A stretch of DNA of 64,000 nt, taken from the NCBI GenBank assembly GCA_964035575.1, contig OZ037930.1, positions 956,979 through 1,020,978 on the forward strand. The letters run 5' to 3'. Position 1 is the stretch's first letter. Every line of letters begins with the position of its first letter. The DNA is from Rhynchopus sp. YZ270_cl-10 (taxonomy: Eukaryota; Euglenozoa; Diplonemea; Diplonemida; Diplonemidae). Positions 1 through 13,400 of the stretch are shown here, one piece after another. The position numbers and the translations under genes are program-made. The notes below the pieces were generated by a model. The model made no database searches. It worked only from the letters and a program-made list of their open reading frames with translations, and had not been told where the DNA came from.

Positions 1-3000
1 GTTTTGGTGATATAAAATCTTCCATTTTATTTGTGAAAAATAAATTTTATAAAATAAACACTGTGGCTGACGGGGGTGATTCGCACTTCTTTGCACCCCC
101 CTCCTATTTAGCCACACCATTAAGTTAAGACAACTTTTTTTATTTCGTCTATCACTTTGCAAAAGTTGTTGTACCCTTTTTTTTTTTTTTTTTTTTTCTC
201 TCGCTGCATAAGTTTGAATGAGGGAGGTTAATACAAATACTGAATGAAAAAGAAAGAAGAAAAAAAAAAACAATTTACAGGCAACACACCTTCTGTCGAT
301 TCTATTTCCTCTTTTTGCCAAATGCTTGGTATTACTATGAGGGTATATTTCAAAAAAAACAAAAATGAAGAAAATAAAACTAAAAAAAAATTGATACAAT
401 AGCTGAATGGGAAGAGGGAAGGGAGAGGGTATTTTTGGGGAAGGATGCGGGGGGGGAAACTAACAATACCAGGACAAAAAAAATAAAACAAAAAATAAAA
501 AAAAAATAAAAATAAAACTTGAAAGAAAGATGAATGTGCCTTGTTGCGCACAGTCATCTTGAATCCTGGGGGGGGGGTCGAGGGGGGGGGGAAAAGGAAG
601 GGAAAAAATAAAAATAAAAAAGAAAACGCTGTTGAGAAGGAGACGGTAGAGAGTTTGTGTTTTGTTTGTTTTTTTTGAAAACTTTGATTGTATTAGCGTA
701 GTCATCCGAGGATGAGCTCCACCAAATACCATTTTGTTTTTCTGATAAATTGTTGGAGTAGTGTAGTGTGCCTCGGTTGTGTTGCCACGGTTGTTGCAAT
801 CTCCACTTTTCCTTTTGTTGCGATAGACTATCACCCACAACGGGGGCAAGTTCTGTACTTTTTTTTTTTTTTTTTGAAAACTTGGTTGTATTAGTGTAGA
901 CACCCGAGGATGAACTCCACTATACTATTTTTTATTCATTTTTTTTTGCCAAACTAAAGATGAGAAAAACGCCATCGCTGTGTTAGTCACCTAAAAAATG
1001 ATGGGGTAAAAAAGCTAGGAAGATGAAAGGGGAGGGGAGAGAGAGAGAGAGAGAGAGGCACGTACGACACAGAAAACCCATCTTTTTTAAATCCGAAGAA
1101 AAAAGAGGGGGAAAAGAAGAAGTGCTTAGGGAGGGGAGGGCTCCCCTTGCTGCATGATACCTAAAGGGTAGAACGTTTTTTGCCTAGCCCTTTTGTGCTT
1201 TGCCTTTTCCTTTATATTGAAAACTTGGTTGTATTAGTGTAGACACCCGAGGATGAACTCCACTAACTTTATATTTTTTCTTCCTTTTTTTTCTTTGGGA
1301 TATTGCAGTGATGGCTCCCTCTGTTTTCTGCATCGCATCTTCTCCCGAAAGGGGGGGGGTAGCTGATATTACCTTTACGTAGTCCCCGAGATATTTTCCC
1401 TTGGACCTGTTACGGGCAGTTGTGTCACAGCATTTTTTTTTTTTATGAGTGGCGCTCACTTGCGGTCTCACTTTGAGTTGAGTTGACTCAAAAGATGAGT
1501 CAAATCGACACTTAGGGGGGAGGGGGGAAAGCGTGGGAAAAAGGGGGGGGGAAAAGAAGGAAAAAAAAATGGTAGTTATTGATGCAGACACCTCCTAACT
1601 GACCCACGTACGATGCCAGCCATTTGGATGAAAGCACAAAAAAAAAAAAAGAAAAAGGGTGAGCATTAATTTCACCTAAAGCGGGTTGAGCTATTTGCAC
1701 CAAACAAAGAAGAAAAAAATGAGGGGGTAACGGGAGGAAGAGTAAAAATGGATGTATAAGTGTCTTAGGATGGTTTTATCATCTCAAGATACGACAAAAT
1801 AGCTATATTTTGACAGAATTGTGATGGTAAAAATGCCATCAGAAGAAACCCTGCATCCACCATTGGGGAAGGGGAAGAGGGGGGGGAAGCTGAGACGGTA
1901 ATAATCTTCTTGTGGGTTCATTGGCTTTCATCCTGGACAGACGTTCTTTTGGTTGCTCTTCTCAAAAAAAAAAGAGGCCAAAAAAAAAAAAAAAAAATGA
2001 ACTTCGTGTTTACCGATCCGTGTTCCCCCCTTTTCCTTCAGTTCGTCGGGGGTATTTTGGAAACTTTTTTGAAAAAATTGAAAAATTGAAAAATTGACAA
2101 AGTGTAGTACGCACCCCACCTGTGTGAACTCCACGCAATTTGTACGGTCACCAAAAAAAAAAAAAAAAAAAGGTGATCTTCACTGTGCTTATTCATTGTT
2201 ACGAAACCGCTGATGGCACAATAATAGTTTTTTTTTAAATCTATCCGCCATTCAGACAGTTCACAGTCCAGACTTCAGTATATATTTTTTTGTGAGTTAA
2301 AAAGTCCTGAAAGATTTCTCTCAGTGTATCAATTTCATCACACCTTTTTTTTTTTGAAACTCTTTTGCTCACCATGCTTCGTACTAAGGTTAGGATTCCT
2401 TGGGAATTTCCAAACAGCACAAAAAAAAAAGTTTGTAAGATGAACCTGAGCCTTTCGTGCTCAGGCACCTTAAAAAAAACAGCCTATTTTCCCCACCTAC
2501 GGTAGTACGACATTCACACATAAGTACATACCCTTTCTTAGACTTAAACACTATTCCATACAAGAATTTACCCCCCTCATAATTGATTTCAAAACACAGC
2601 ACTCCAAGTATGGCGTCCATAAAAAAGGTTCGCCAAATTACCCACAAAAATCCCAAAAAATTCGCCAAACTTATTTGGACGCCAAGTTTCTTGGAGTACT
2701 TTACGTGGAGACTCTCTCCTTGAAGCCAGAGTATCGCCAGAGACATTATTATTTTTTTTTTTTTCGGAAGTGAAATCAACTACTGCACCGCCCCAAAAGG
2801 GAGGGGGGAGATGCTGGGACAGTGCAAAACTTCGAATAAATGGGGGAAGGGAAAGCTGTGCACGGGGAAGTACGATGCCCCTATGCGTCTGTGGGATTAG
2901 TGTAGCGTGTGTTGACTTTTTTTTGTTCTGAAAAAAAAGATTTTTTTTTTTTTTTTTTTTTTTGAAAAATTGTTGGAGTAGTGTAGTTGCCTCGGTTGTG

Positions 3001-5665
3001 TTGCCACAGTTGTGCAATCTCCACTGTTTTTTTGTAAGATGAAAGTGCCTCTCGTGCACACACATCTTTTAAAAAAACCCTGGTTGTATTAGTGTAACAC
3101 GCCCAGAGATTTTGTCTCTCTCTCTCTCTCCTATACCTTGTTTTAAAGCTCCATTCCCGTCGTAATTTCCACGTTTTTTCTTTCCCCGTCAAATTTATGG
3201 GAGAGGAGAAGGGTTCAGAATCGGAAAAAAGCAGCTCGCTTGATTACGATCCTCCAAAGAGGTTTTGGACAACCTTCACTATCACCACGGCATCCATAAT
3301 CCCTTAAACCAGAACCTGCCCTCCGGAGTTAAAAAAATACCCCCTTCCCTTTCCCATCTCTTACCGCCCTTAATTTTAAGGGCACTCTAAAAATTATGGG
3401 CTTAATTTATTACTATGAGAAGAGGGGCTTTTTGTAGTTTCGACAATCACCTGTCCGAGGACGGGTTCTGTACACAAAGTCGCCCGAAAGCTAAAATTTT
3501 CTCCCTTTTAAAAAAAAAAAAAAGGAAGAAAATTTGATGAATAATGCCTCACAGGACAGTGTGGACATATTTACCAATTTCGGCAATTTTTTTTTTTTTT
3601 GGGTAAATCCATCTAGTGATGGGACTAAGTTTGTTGGTGTGTATTGCCAGGGTATGTCGGTATGTTTAAATGGGGTCTTCTCTCTCAGAGCGCAATGTAT
3701 GTGGGGATAAAATAGGGGGGAAAAAAAACGGCGAAAAGTTTATTTAATACTAGATGAATCTAAGACTTTGCTTAGGTTACCTAAACAAAGAGAAATTGTA
3801 ATGGAAGTGCAAACGACGCTGTGGACGAACCCTCCGCTTGGGTTTATTGAACCGCAGAAGGGAGGGGATGGCACTTCAATGAAAAGAAGAAGAAAAAAAA
3901 AAGCCGACCGGAAAAATTGTACAAATCAATGCCGTTGTGATGGATATCAAGACGTCACCATGTAGTGACATGAGACATAAGGAAACCTTGTTCTGACCGT
4001 AAAGGAACGATTCTTGAAAAGAAAGGGGAAAAAAGTGAAGTTATTAATGCAGGCACCTCCGACTGACCCACGTACGATGCCAGCCATCCGGATGAAAGCA
4101 CAACTACCAAAAAAGTAAGGCTAAAGAAAAAGGAAACGAAAATTGTTTCATATACTAACTATTCTACTGAATAGAAGGTATACTAGGGTCTAAATGTACC
4201 CAAACTTTTTTGAAAAAGAAAACGAAAATTGATAAATGCCGCTGTGGGGGGGGGGGGGGGGGGAAACAACAGATGGGGGGGAAGTTTCTTTGTATCGACG
4301 AAAAGAGAAAAAGAAAAAAAAAAGGGGGGGTAAAGTTGATAACGTATGGTGAAATATGCCTGGGCATATAACTCTCAAGAAGAAAAAGAAAAAGAGAAGT
4401 TGAAAGTGCAAACGCCTCACCGTTCGTAGGCGAGACGCAGACACTGGAGGGGGAAAAAAATAATAAAGTTTTGAAGAATGAATGTGACTCACAGATGCGC
4501 ACACATCCACACCTTTTATTTATTTTGAAAGAAAAAAAAAAGAAAAAATCGTTTTGTAAGATGAACCTAAGCCGTCGCTGTGCTCAGTCACCTTAGCACA
4601 GTCGTTACCACGTGAAGAGAGAAAACCCCCTTTTTTTTTCTCTCCCCCATAATAAAAAATTCATAAAAACAATCGGTGCTCGAAAAACAAAAAAAAAAAA
4701 TAGATATGGTGTGACTGGATGGGACAAAGGGGTAAGGAAAGATTTTGAGTTCGGTTGACCTGCAGCAGCGTGCATCCGATAACGCTCTGCCTGCAGCATA
4801 CGTGGCCACAAAAAAAAAGGGGGGGGGAACATCGAATGAACGGGGGGGAAATTCCGGCCATTGCCTGAGCGTATTCAGACACTCAAAAAACCCTCCTTAT
4901 ATCCATTTCGAGGTTCACATCCTGATGGGGGAAAAGATAAATACATGATATTGTCTCACAAAAAAAAAAAAAAAAGCACAGTAGATCTAAAACATAGGGG
5001 GTGGTTTGTTGCTGTGGTTATGTTTTGTTCTTCATGTTTTTTTTTTCTTTGCTGTTTTGGCTGAATACTTCCTGGGAGGGTCGAATAATGGGACCCGGTC
5101 TAGTGATTGGCAAAATTGTGATAATTCCCCATCATAATATCATAATACACAACACAGCTGTATTGTGTATTATGATATTATGATGAAACAATTATCACAA
5201 TACAGCCAAATCACTAACCCAATCCCACTTAATCCCCCCCCAGTAAAAAGGTGGGTAAATACAGTTGTATTTTCCTGTTTTCTTTGCTTTTTTTTTTTTT
5301 TGGCGCAAAAATGGGAGGAGGAGAAGGAGGGGAGAGTATTGACTGACAGATCACTAAGATACCTTCAGAAAGGGGGGGAGAAAAGGGGGGGAACTTCCAA
5401 AAAAAAAATTTTTAACAAAACGACGCAAAAAGTTGTTTCATGAGGGGAGTGCTTCAGGGGAAGGGAGGAAAGCGGTGGGTATTTTTATTTTTTTTTTTGG
5501 GGGGACGAAAGTGGTTTCAAATGGGCGGGGGAGGAGGAGGGGGGTGGGAATGGGAGAGGATGGGCATGGGGTAGGGGGGAAGATGGAGGATAATAAAAAA
5601 AAAAAAATATCAAAGAGTGCTTTGGCTTACCACAGAATATTTGCACATCTTTACTTCGTGTGTGT

Positions 5666-5699
<34 letters not shown>

Positions 5700-6471
5700 T
5701 TTGGTGGGAATAGGGAGAAGATCGTAAATGTGAGGCAACCCCAATGAGACTGAAAGGTGTGCTCACAAAAAAAGATCTTAGGGGACTTTTTTTTTTTTGA
5801 TTTTCAATTCGGTTGAAAACCAGAAAAAAGAAAAAAGAAAAAGAAAGTCGCTCAGGATATTCACGGTACCCATGTTTTGTTGATGAAGCATAAATCAGAA
5901 ATGCGTGGAAGGAAAAAAAAAAAAAGAATCCATCGCGGAGGTTGCAGAGAGGAAGGGGGGTGATTGGTGTTGCTTTTTTTTTTTTTTTTTTTTTTTGACT
6001 TTCAAAAAAAAAAAAAAGAAAAGAAATTAACGCGGTGAAAGGCGGAATTGCCTCGCGTTTTTTTTTTTTTTTTTGCCTTTTTTTGCTTTGTTTTCTGTTT
6101 TGGAGGGGGGGGAAATGTCTATCAATTCAAGTCAGTTTGGGACCAACATTAGGACACATATCAGACATACCATACACCCATTCTGATCTCACAGAAAAAA
6201 AATGTTGTGTCACCTGAAAGCTGCGATACTTTTGGACACACAGACACTATTCCATTTTAAAAAAAATGGTTTCGCCAAGATGAACAAACCCCCCCTAAGT
6301 TGTTTGACTCACCTCAAAAAGGGTTATTTTCTTTCCCCTTGAAAAAAAAAAAAGAAGAAGAAGAAAAAAAAAAACAGATGCGGCGGCACTTAGGTGTGCT
6401 CTCCACCATTTTTCCTATAAATATGCCCTTTTCCCCCCTTGAGGGTTTCTCACCATCCCCTTGCTTCCTAG
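1..6471. other. Gene-free, homopolymer- and repeat-rich region
   Basis: I find no convincing gene here. The open frames present are translations of poly(A)/poly(T), poly(G) and short repeats and show no conserved domain. The stretch holds long homopolymers (a T run of about 31 near 5668-5698), a GA microsatellite near 1038-1057, and many copies of the short dispersed repeats described separately (poly(A)-tailed families A and B, the CCTCTCGTG hairpins, the GATGCAG element and the palindromic MITE at 5100-5218). It could be intergenic DNA or a repeat-dense domain. Confidence 0.7.
5100..5218. mobile_element. Palindromic MITE (ATCATAATATCATAATACAC family)
   Basis: Nearly the whole element is one inverted repeat. 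It opens with TAGTGATTGGC and closes with GCCAAATCACTA, and both arms carry ATTGTGATAATT and CATAATATCATAATACAC around a central CAGCTG. A second copy lies at 10093-10215 and a partial one at about 44215-44285. This is a typical non-autonomous foldback or MITE structure; the parent family is unknown. Confidence 0.7.
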
Positions 6472-8689
6472 TCAACCAGCGCGATTCAACCCAGCGTGCG
6501 CTTCTTCAGGGTCCTGGAAGGAGCCTGAGAGTCCGTCGTCGGATTTCCAGGTTTTTTTCTTGTCATCGACGTCGACTCCCATAGACCACAGCATTTTGCG
6601 GAGCTCGTCTGCTCGGGGGAAGGCCTTTGCGCGTTGTGATTTGCGACGTGCTTCGCAAAGGAGTTGGATCTCCTGCCCACGCTGGTCCGTCTGCGTCTGA
6701 CACTTCCACGTCGAATGCCCAATCTCACGGATCGCCAGACGCAAGAACCCTGTGTCGTGATGCGAAGGATCGCAGGTCCCATCACTCCGCTTCTCGCACC
6801 GTTCAATCCACAGCTCCTGCCAGCCCGGGCTGTTGCGCTGCAGGGCTTTGACCTCGTTGACGAGGGCACTGTGGTTCTCTCCTGTGATGGCGAGGAAGGG
6901 GCGTGTGGGTGCTGTGTGGTCTGCGGTGGTGACCAGCTCGCGCAGGGCTCGGCGGATGAAGTGTGAGTCCTTCAGGGCAGGGTCACGCACACCGTCGCCG
7001 TGCATCTCGCAGTAGTCCGTCCAGCGTGTGCGCCACGCAGCAGAGTCGCGCTGTCTGTCCTTCACCCGCGCCACCAGCTCGCTGTGCTCACGGTCCTGTG
7101 CTGCGTACTTCTCAACCTCGTCCAAGGCCTGCTCAAGAAAGAACGTTTCATGGAAGACTGGGTCGTGTGTGCCGTCAGAGAAGCGCTCGCAGTATCTGAG
7201 TGAAGGGTGGTGAAGGGTGGTGAAGGAATACAGAAAACATATGTCTTGAATCGAAATACAAAGCACTCTGGAAGTGTACCTAAGAAAATAACGCTGTTTT
7301 GTTCCATGAAAAATTGTCCCATCCGTCCATGACGGACGACCTTGATAATGCAAGCTGGGTCCACTTCTTCTTATCATTTGAGACGTCCGCAGAGGACTGT
7401 TCTAACAATGTATCAAGACCAAAATGCTATTGATGCAGACACCTCCGACTCACCCAGCCCCGGATGAAAGCAATACCAACCACCTTTAAAGAGACAAATA
7501 TACCCCCAAAATAAATACCTCTGCCAGTGTCCATTCCAGGCCTGGTCTGCCTTTTGAAGGTCCTTTATCTTGGCAACGATGTTGCGGTGTTCCTTTGCTT
7601 TGGTGTGGTCGCCTTGCAGCTTCGTTATTGAGTCGCGCAGGAACTGTGGGGAATGCCGTGTCGGGTCACGTGTCCCCTCCCCATAGACGTGACAGTAGTC
7701 TGCCCAGCGGGTGTGCCAGCGGCTGTCACGCTGCAGCTCCTTCACAGTCCCGATCAGCCCTGCGAGCTCATCCGCCTCGTTGTGCCGTGCACCGTACTTC
7801 CCCCCCTTCCCATACTGTGCATGCACGGAAGGCGCAGACCACTCCTCATGCCACTCCTGCCCCTGCAAGGACTTCGTCACCTGGTGGTGGTGCCCCTTCC
7901 CGTACCGATACCCCGAATAGCGTTCCTGGTGTCTCTGTCCACCTTTGTGCGGCGAATGAGCGGAGTGCACTGAGTGTGGTGAGTGTGGTGAATGCGATGA
8001 GTGCGGTGTGTCGTACCCAAGCACTGGTACACCACTCATCCCGACATGGTATACGTCACTGCCGTCTGCGTAGTCAAAGTCGTGCATGTGTGGTGGTGGC
8101 ACTGTAGCTGTGTGCGTGCGTATGAGGAGCATGAGGAGCATGAGAAGCGTGAGGGGCGTGAGGTGCATGAGGAGCAGGTGGTGGTGGTGGTGGGCCTGTC
8201 TGTGGCGGTGGCGGCGCCTTCCATGTGTGTGTCTGGTGTGCTGTGCTGTGCTTCCCACCCTGCGTCGGACTGTAAGAGCCCTGTGTAGAAGGTTTCCCGC
8301 GTGTGGTGATGGGACGCTGGCCAAGGTCGTGCAGAGCTTGTATCAACGCATGCACCTCAAGACGGTTGGGATCTTTGGTGCCGTCCAGGCATTTTCTCTG
8401 TAAGGGAGTTATGGTACAAGGTGATCTACATGAAATGGGTAACTAAGACGGTAAATAAGACGAAGACATTCAAAAACACTGAAGTAAGTAAAAGGGGGAA
8501 AAAAAAAGGCTGTTACCGTATCTGAAATGTTTTCTCCAGGCTACGCATAGTAGCTATAGCAATAAGTTGGACGAACTGCATTCATACCGCACAGTACTGG
8601 TTCCACTCCACAGCGAAGCCTTTGTCGGATCGTTGCAGCGACTTCACCTGCTCGACTAGGGCCTGGTGGAGGTTCGCATTTTTTAACAT
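6472..8689 (-). CDS. Repeat protein with W...W..YC...GDG..RDP units and a CysRS-like tail
   Basis: I do not recognise a named family. Three exons can be read: 8689-8588, 8397-7519 and 7195-6472, with GTAT donors and CAG acceptors. They encode about five units of roughly 50 residues: LV..VK.LQR, two Trp, YC, G(D/E)G(T/V)RDP, H....FLR.AI. Two introns cut the unit at the same place, around the Tyr-Cys. The joins are supported because each restores a complete unit (QR joined to YCERFSDG). Between units 1 and 2 lies a Pro/His/Ser-rich linker. The frame changes inside this linker (about 8257-8074), so an extra intron, an indel or a sequence error must lie there. The last 50 residues (ADELRKMLWSMGVDVDD, then TWKSDDG) resemble the end of cysteinyl-tRNA synthetases. 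A nucleic-acid role is only a guess. An exon upstream of the chosen ATG is possible. Confidence 0.6.
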
Positions 8690-10494
8690 CCTCTGGGTGT
8701 AGGCAGGGGACACCACAGGCAGGGCGTCAGGGGGTGCAACCCAAAAACGTAGAAAAAGGGTTTATTCAAGCTAAAAAGGACAATAAAAAAAAAGGCTGAA
8801 AAAAAAATGCGAAAGAAAAAAAATATAGAAAAGAAGCAAAAGAACAAAGAAAAAGAAAAAGAAAAAAAGAAAAAAGGATAGGCAGGTGACCGCAAGGCCC
8901 CCCAGGACTCGGACCAGGCGTGCCCCCCACCCACCCTCCCCCCCCCCCCTCTTACGGGAACGCCTTTAGTGTGTGAATAGGCGTTGCCTGTGGGTTTTGT
9001 GTGGGTGTCAAAAAAAAATGGTGTCAAAAAAAAAAAAAAAAAATCAACAAAAAAAAAAGTTTTTTTTGTAAGCTAGCTAGCCCTCAACTTCACCTTCTTC
9101 CAGGACTGTACATTTGCTCCGTTCCCTAAAAGGAATGGTAAAAAGGTTTTCAAAAAAAAAGGGGGGGGGGGAAATGGGCTGCAGTATTTGTATGAGGTCC
9201 TTTTGTTCAACAAGCCATGAAACGGGTGGGGGGTTTTTTTTTCTCTCGTTTTTTTTTGTTTTTTTTTTTTTTTTTTTTGTTTTTCATTCATATTCAGCGA
9301 AACAGTCGGGAGAAAAAAAAAGGTAGTTTGGAAGCACTGTCCGTTGGAGAGAGGAACAAAAACACACACAGAAGAGGGAAAAATTTTTTTTTTTTTTTGA
9401 AAACTTGGTTGTATTAGTGTAGCCACCCTAGAGTGTGCTCCACTATTTTTTTTTTTGAGAGATGGGTGATCTGCCTTGCTGTGCATGCACGTACATTCTT
9501 TCAAAAAAGAATAGAGAAAAGAGAGAAAAAAATGGTGAATCTGAACCTAAGCCTCTCATGCTTGGTCAAACCTTCAATAAACAAGCACTCGGTGGTCTCT
9601 GGTTGAAGAGAAAACACGGGGGACGAGAAACAAAACAAAAAGAAGAAAAAAAGAAAAAGAAAGCTTTGTAAGATGAATGTGCTTTTCTCTCTCTCTCTTG
9701 TTGCACAGACGCATCTTTTTTTACCACTCTCGATGTCATTTCAAAATTTAATGAAAACTTTTTGTTTGGGTATGCACAACCACCATGAGGGCAGCAGTCA
9801 TGCCAAATTCATGAACAAAACCCCAAACGAGACAATAAAAGAGAGATAAAAAAGTGCACAAAAAACACACACACACACACTGCCACCCCCCATTCCTTTT
9901 TAAATTTTTTCATTTTCATCCACAATTCGACAAGGGTTTTCAAACACACGGTCAAAAAAAAAAAAATCCCCTCCCGCCCAGATACCCCCCATAAGCCCTT
10001 TCATCACTGCTCTCAAAGAAGTTTTTTTATTGTGGAATAAAAGAAGCCCTCCCTTTTACTCTGTAGAACGACTATCGGACCCACCCCCCCAGGATTAGTG
10101 GTTGGGGCTGTATTGTGATAATTGTTTCATCATAATATCATAATACACAATACAGCTGTGATGTGTATTCTGAGATAATGATGAAAAACAATTGTCACAA
10201 TACAGCTTACTACCCAAGCACCACCCCTCACCCCCGACCCCTCTCCATATGTCCCACACAAAAGACAACACAAAAGCACACACTCGCCATCGCATGGTCA
10301 AAAACAATGCAATTCACAGGCATTTTTCGTCCTCCTCCACCCCCTACACAACAACACAGACACACGACTGACAATCAAATTGCAAAAAACTAAACGCGAA
10401 GAGGTTTTCATTCCCTCTACAAAATGGAACATCAAAACGATAGATAAATACTGCCTCACATGACATTATTCATCTAAAAAATAACACACGGCTC
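8690..10494. other. Intergenic region with short repeats
   Basis: No gene is seen. It holds A/T homopolymers, two hairpin elements (9534-9575 and 9664-9717), a family A copy (9399-9445), an AC microsatellite near 9868-9880 and the palindromic MITE at 10093-10215. Confidence 0.6.
10093..10215. mobile_element. Palindromic MITE, second copy
   Basis: Same family as 5100-5218: the arms carry GGCTGTATTGTGATAATTG and the inverse CAATTGTCACAATACAGC around CATAATATCATAATACAC. Arm divergence is larger on the right side than in the first copy. Confidence 0.65.
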
Positions 10495-13400
10495 TCAAAC
10501 CGGTGGAGGTGGGGGTGGGTCTGCAGATGCTGTTGGGAGGGAGGGGAGTGCGGAGGAGTCAGGCAACGCGGCGCTTCCTTCTGATGGAGGTGGGGGTGGT
10601 TCGTAGGCAGGTGCACCGGGGAGGGGCTTGGGGCCTGCCAGGTCGAGCTCTTGTTTAAGCGATGCGAGGGACTGCTTTGTGCAGACTTTGATGACCTTGG
10701 TTGCCATCTGCAGCACCTGGCTTGCGGGGATAGGTGCCTCGGCGTCGGCACCCTCGGGCATGACCTCCTCCTCAAGCTTGAAGTATAGGCTGTTCATGAT
10801 GCTCTTCAAGGACCGGATCAGCAGTGTCCCTGCCTCGTCTCTGCCTGCGTTGGCACCGGTGGGCTTGCTTGCGGAGGCAGCTTCGGCTGTGGTCTCACGT
10901 TCTTCGTACTTCTTGACGAGGGTGTTCATGAGGCTGATCTGTTCGTCGTGTTGCTTGCGTTCGTCCTGATTGTGGTTGGTTTTTGATGACTTCTATAGAA
11001 TAACATAATACAGTGGGATAAAAATAAGCAAGACAGTATGGTGTGGTTTTCAAAAAAAAAAGTACCGTAGGCAGCGTCTACGTCAGACTATAGGTAGGGG
11101 GAAAAAGAAAAAGAAAGTTTCTAAAGAAACTGCTTGAAAAAAAAATTCTCGGCGTCGATTTCAAATTCTGTTATTTAGGCCCATTTTTAGAGAGAGAGAT
11201 ACCGTTTTTAATGATACTACTCCAAGAAAGAAAAATTTCAAATTGTGGTTCGTGCTATCTTTTTGGAGAAGGTGTACTCCGTTCGTGTGGGTGTATGGTG
11301 GTGGGGTGGGCCATACCAGCAGCTTCTGGTTCAGTCCCAGCATCTCGCTCTGGATGTTCGTGTTCTCCTCCCGTGCTGCCTGGAGTTGGTCTACGAGCTC
11401 GTCCATGCTGCCACCGGCCTGTGGTATAAAAGGGGAGATGAAACAAAAGTTGCAAAATGCAAAATGGAATACAAATATTTGGGGGAAACGAGTTGACATA
11501 AAACACAAAGCCCTCTCGTGAACAGTGTACCTTTGGTACAATGACCTTTTGGTATGCGACTGGTGCACCAAAAAAAAATCAATACCCAATGCTCTCTACA
11601 ATGAACCAAATAAGGAAGAAAAGTTTATGAATGATGTACCTACCTCGTGATCAGTCACCTTAGAAATAAAAGAGAGGTTCCAAAGGCTTTTATTTATACT
11701 CAATATGAAACGGGTTTGGATAGTTCGCTTTTTTTGTGTTTGTTTCGCAAAATAAAACCTCTTTCTTGTCATACCTGCTTCAAAAAGGCCTCACGTTCTC
11801 CTTCTACGACACCCATTTTGTAGCCTTCGTCGTAGCCTTCACGTTTTGCTTTTTGAAGGTTTTGTTCCATTTCGTTGCGGTGCTTTGCGTCCATCTCCAC
11901 AACGACTAGACGGTGTCGCTCACCTGCCTCTCCGACACGGTCCAACGCTGTTTGCCGCTCAATCGTAAGATCGGTCTTCACCGCCGAAAGTTCCTCCTTG
12001 CCCTCCGAGATGGTGGTCAAAGCATTGTGGTACGACTCTGTAAGCTCCGTGATACGCTTCTCACGCTTCTCCACCTCCGCCAGCAGAGTGGGGATGTCCT
12101 CACACTCACGGTCCAGCCCGCTCTGCAGCGGGTCGTACCCACGGCTCGGCGCCTTCCCGAGGACACGCCGGAAGACGTTCTCGATCTTCTCATTGTTTTC
12201 ATCCAACTTCCGTGTCACATCAATGTGGTCGATCTTTTGATACAACTGCCCCATCTGGACCATAAGGCGGTCCATTCCCTTTTGCATTTCACCGAGGTCG
12301 CCTTTAGCTTCTTCTGCTGGGGCTGCTGCGGCGCCGCCGAGCTGTTTGACGAGAAGGGTTGTGAGCAGTGCGTTTGTGTCCAATGCTGCTGCAGGCTGTG
12401 GTGCAGCTGCAGCAGCAACAGGGACTGCTGCAACAGGGGGGACGGCTGCGGCGGGCACCGCTGCTGCAGTGGGTTGGGGTTGCATGCTTGCGGTGCTTTG
12501 GTGGAGGGAGGCGGCGCTCTGGTGGAGGCTTGCTGCGCTCTGGCCTAGGTCAGCAGCGCTCTGTGCAAAGGGGTTTGGGGTAGCAGGTTGGTCGACCACA
12601 ACAAGCGCGTGGTTGGACACAGCATGGGAGTGGAGACTGGCGTGCGAGGCTGCTGCCAAAGATGCGGCAGACTGTGCTGCCTCAACAGGCGCTGCCGCTG
12701 GTGGTGGTGCCTCCGCCTTGGCGGTCTTCACCTTGACTACCTCAATGTGGCTCATAAGCAGGTCCGTCTCAGACACACCCGGACCACGCATCCCTGTGTC
12801 GCAGATCGTCATCTCCTCGTCACGGAGGACAATGTACCGGCGCTGGCCTTTGCTCATCCCCACAATGCTGTCGTGCATGCCCCGTGTGATGCCCTTCGAC
12901 CCGCTAGAGGAAAGCTTTACCTTCTTCGTGTCGCCATCGGGGGTGCTCTCGTGGACGGGTTGGACAGGGACGAGGAGGGTGGGGCACTTCTCGTGGTTCT
13001 GCAAACGGTATGTCTGGAAGCGTACCCCGACCATGTCGCCGTATGCAACGGGCTCGTCCGTGCCGCCCATCACCTCGAAGCTGCTGGTAGCAGGCGAGGC
13101 AGCGTCGAAGAGAGAGAGGGAGTACTGTATGGAGTAGATCATCTGCGGGGGGGGTTGTGGGTTGGGAAGTTGTGTTATGTCATTTCAAAGAATATTTTTT
13201 TTTTGTTTGATTTTAGACGACTGTCAAAGAAATAAAAGAAAAGCGATGTTTGTAAGAAAGTGACGGTTGATAAAACACCCTTTATTTCCGAGATCTGAAT
13301 AGTATAAATTGAAGCATCTCACGGACAGTGTCATCTAATCCAAGATGGTCATTATGCTATCCAAAGGAAACTGCAGAACTTTTTGAAGGAGAAAAAACAA

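Larger units (their letters stand above)
676..9445 (-). repeat. Dispersed poly(A)-tailed short element, family A (about 47 nt)
   Basis: Read on the minus strand, each copy begins TAGTGGAGTTCATCCTCGGG, passes through a GTGTCTACACTAATACAACC block and ends AAGTTTTC followed directly by an A run. Clear copies lie at 676-722, 876-922, 1218-1265 and 9399-9445. Weaker relatives lie at 3070-3113 and 33566-33603. The span given runs from first to last clear copy and is not continuous. The A run starts at the same base each time (poly(T) on the plus strand), as expected for retroposed short RNAs, though a hairpin DNA element next to A tracts is not excluded. The family resembles family B at its 3' end. 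Confidence 0.65.

Noticed and set aside
228-6600. Dozens of short open frames rich in Lys, Phe and Pro
   Set aside because: They translate homopolymers and the dispersed short repeats (the same peptides recur at each repeat copy) and have no domain or consistent codon use.
7413-8324. One 303-codon open frame as a gene by itself
   Set aside because: Its ends lie in intron and linker sequence. The splice junctions at 7518/7519 and 8397 restore repeat units with neighbouring exons, so it is part of the 6472-8689 gene.
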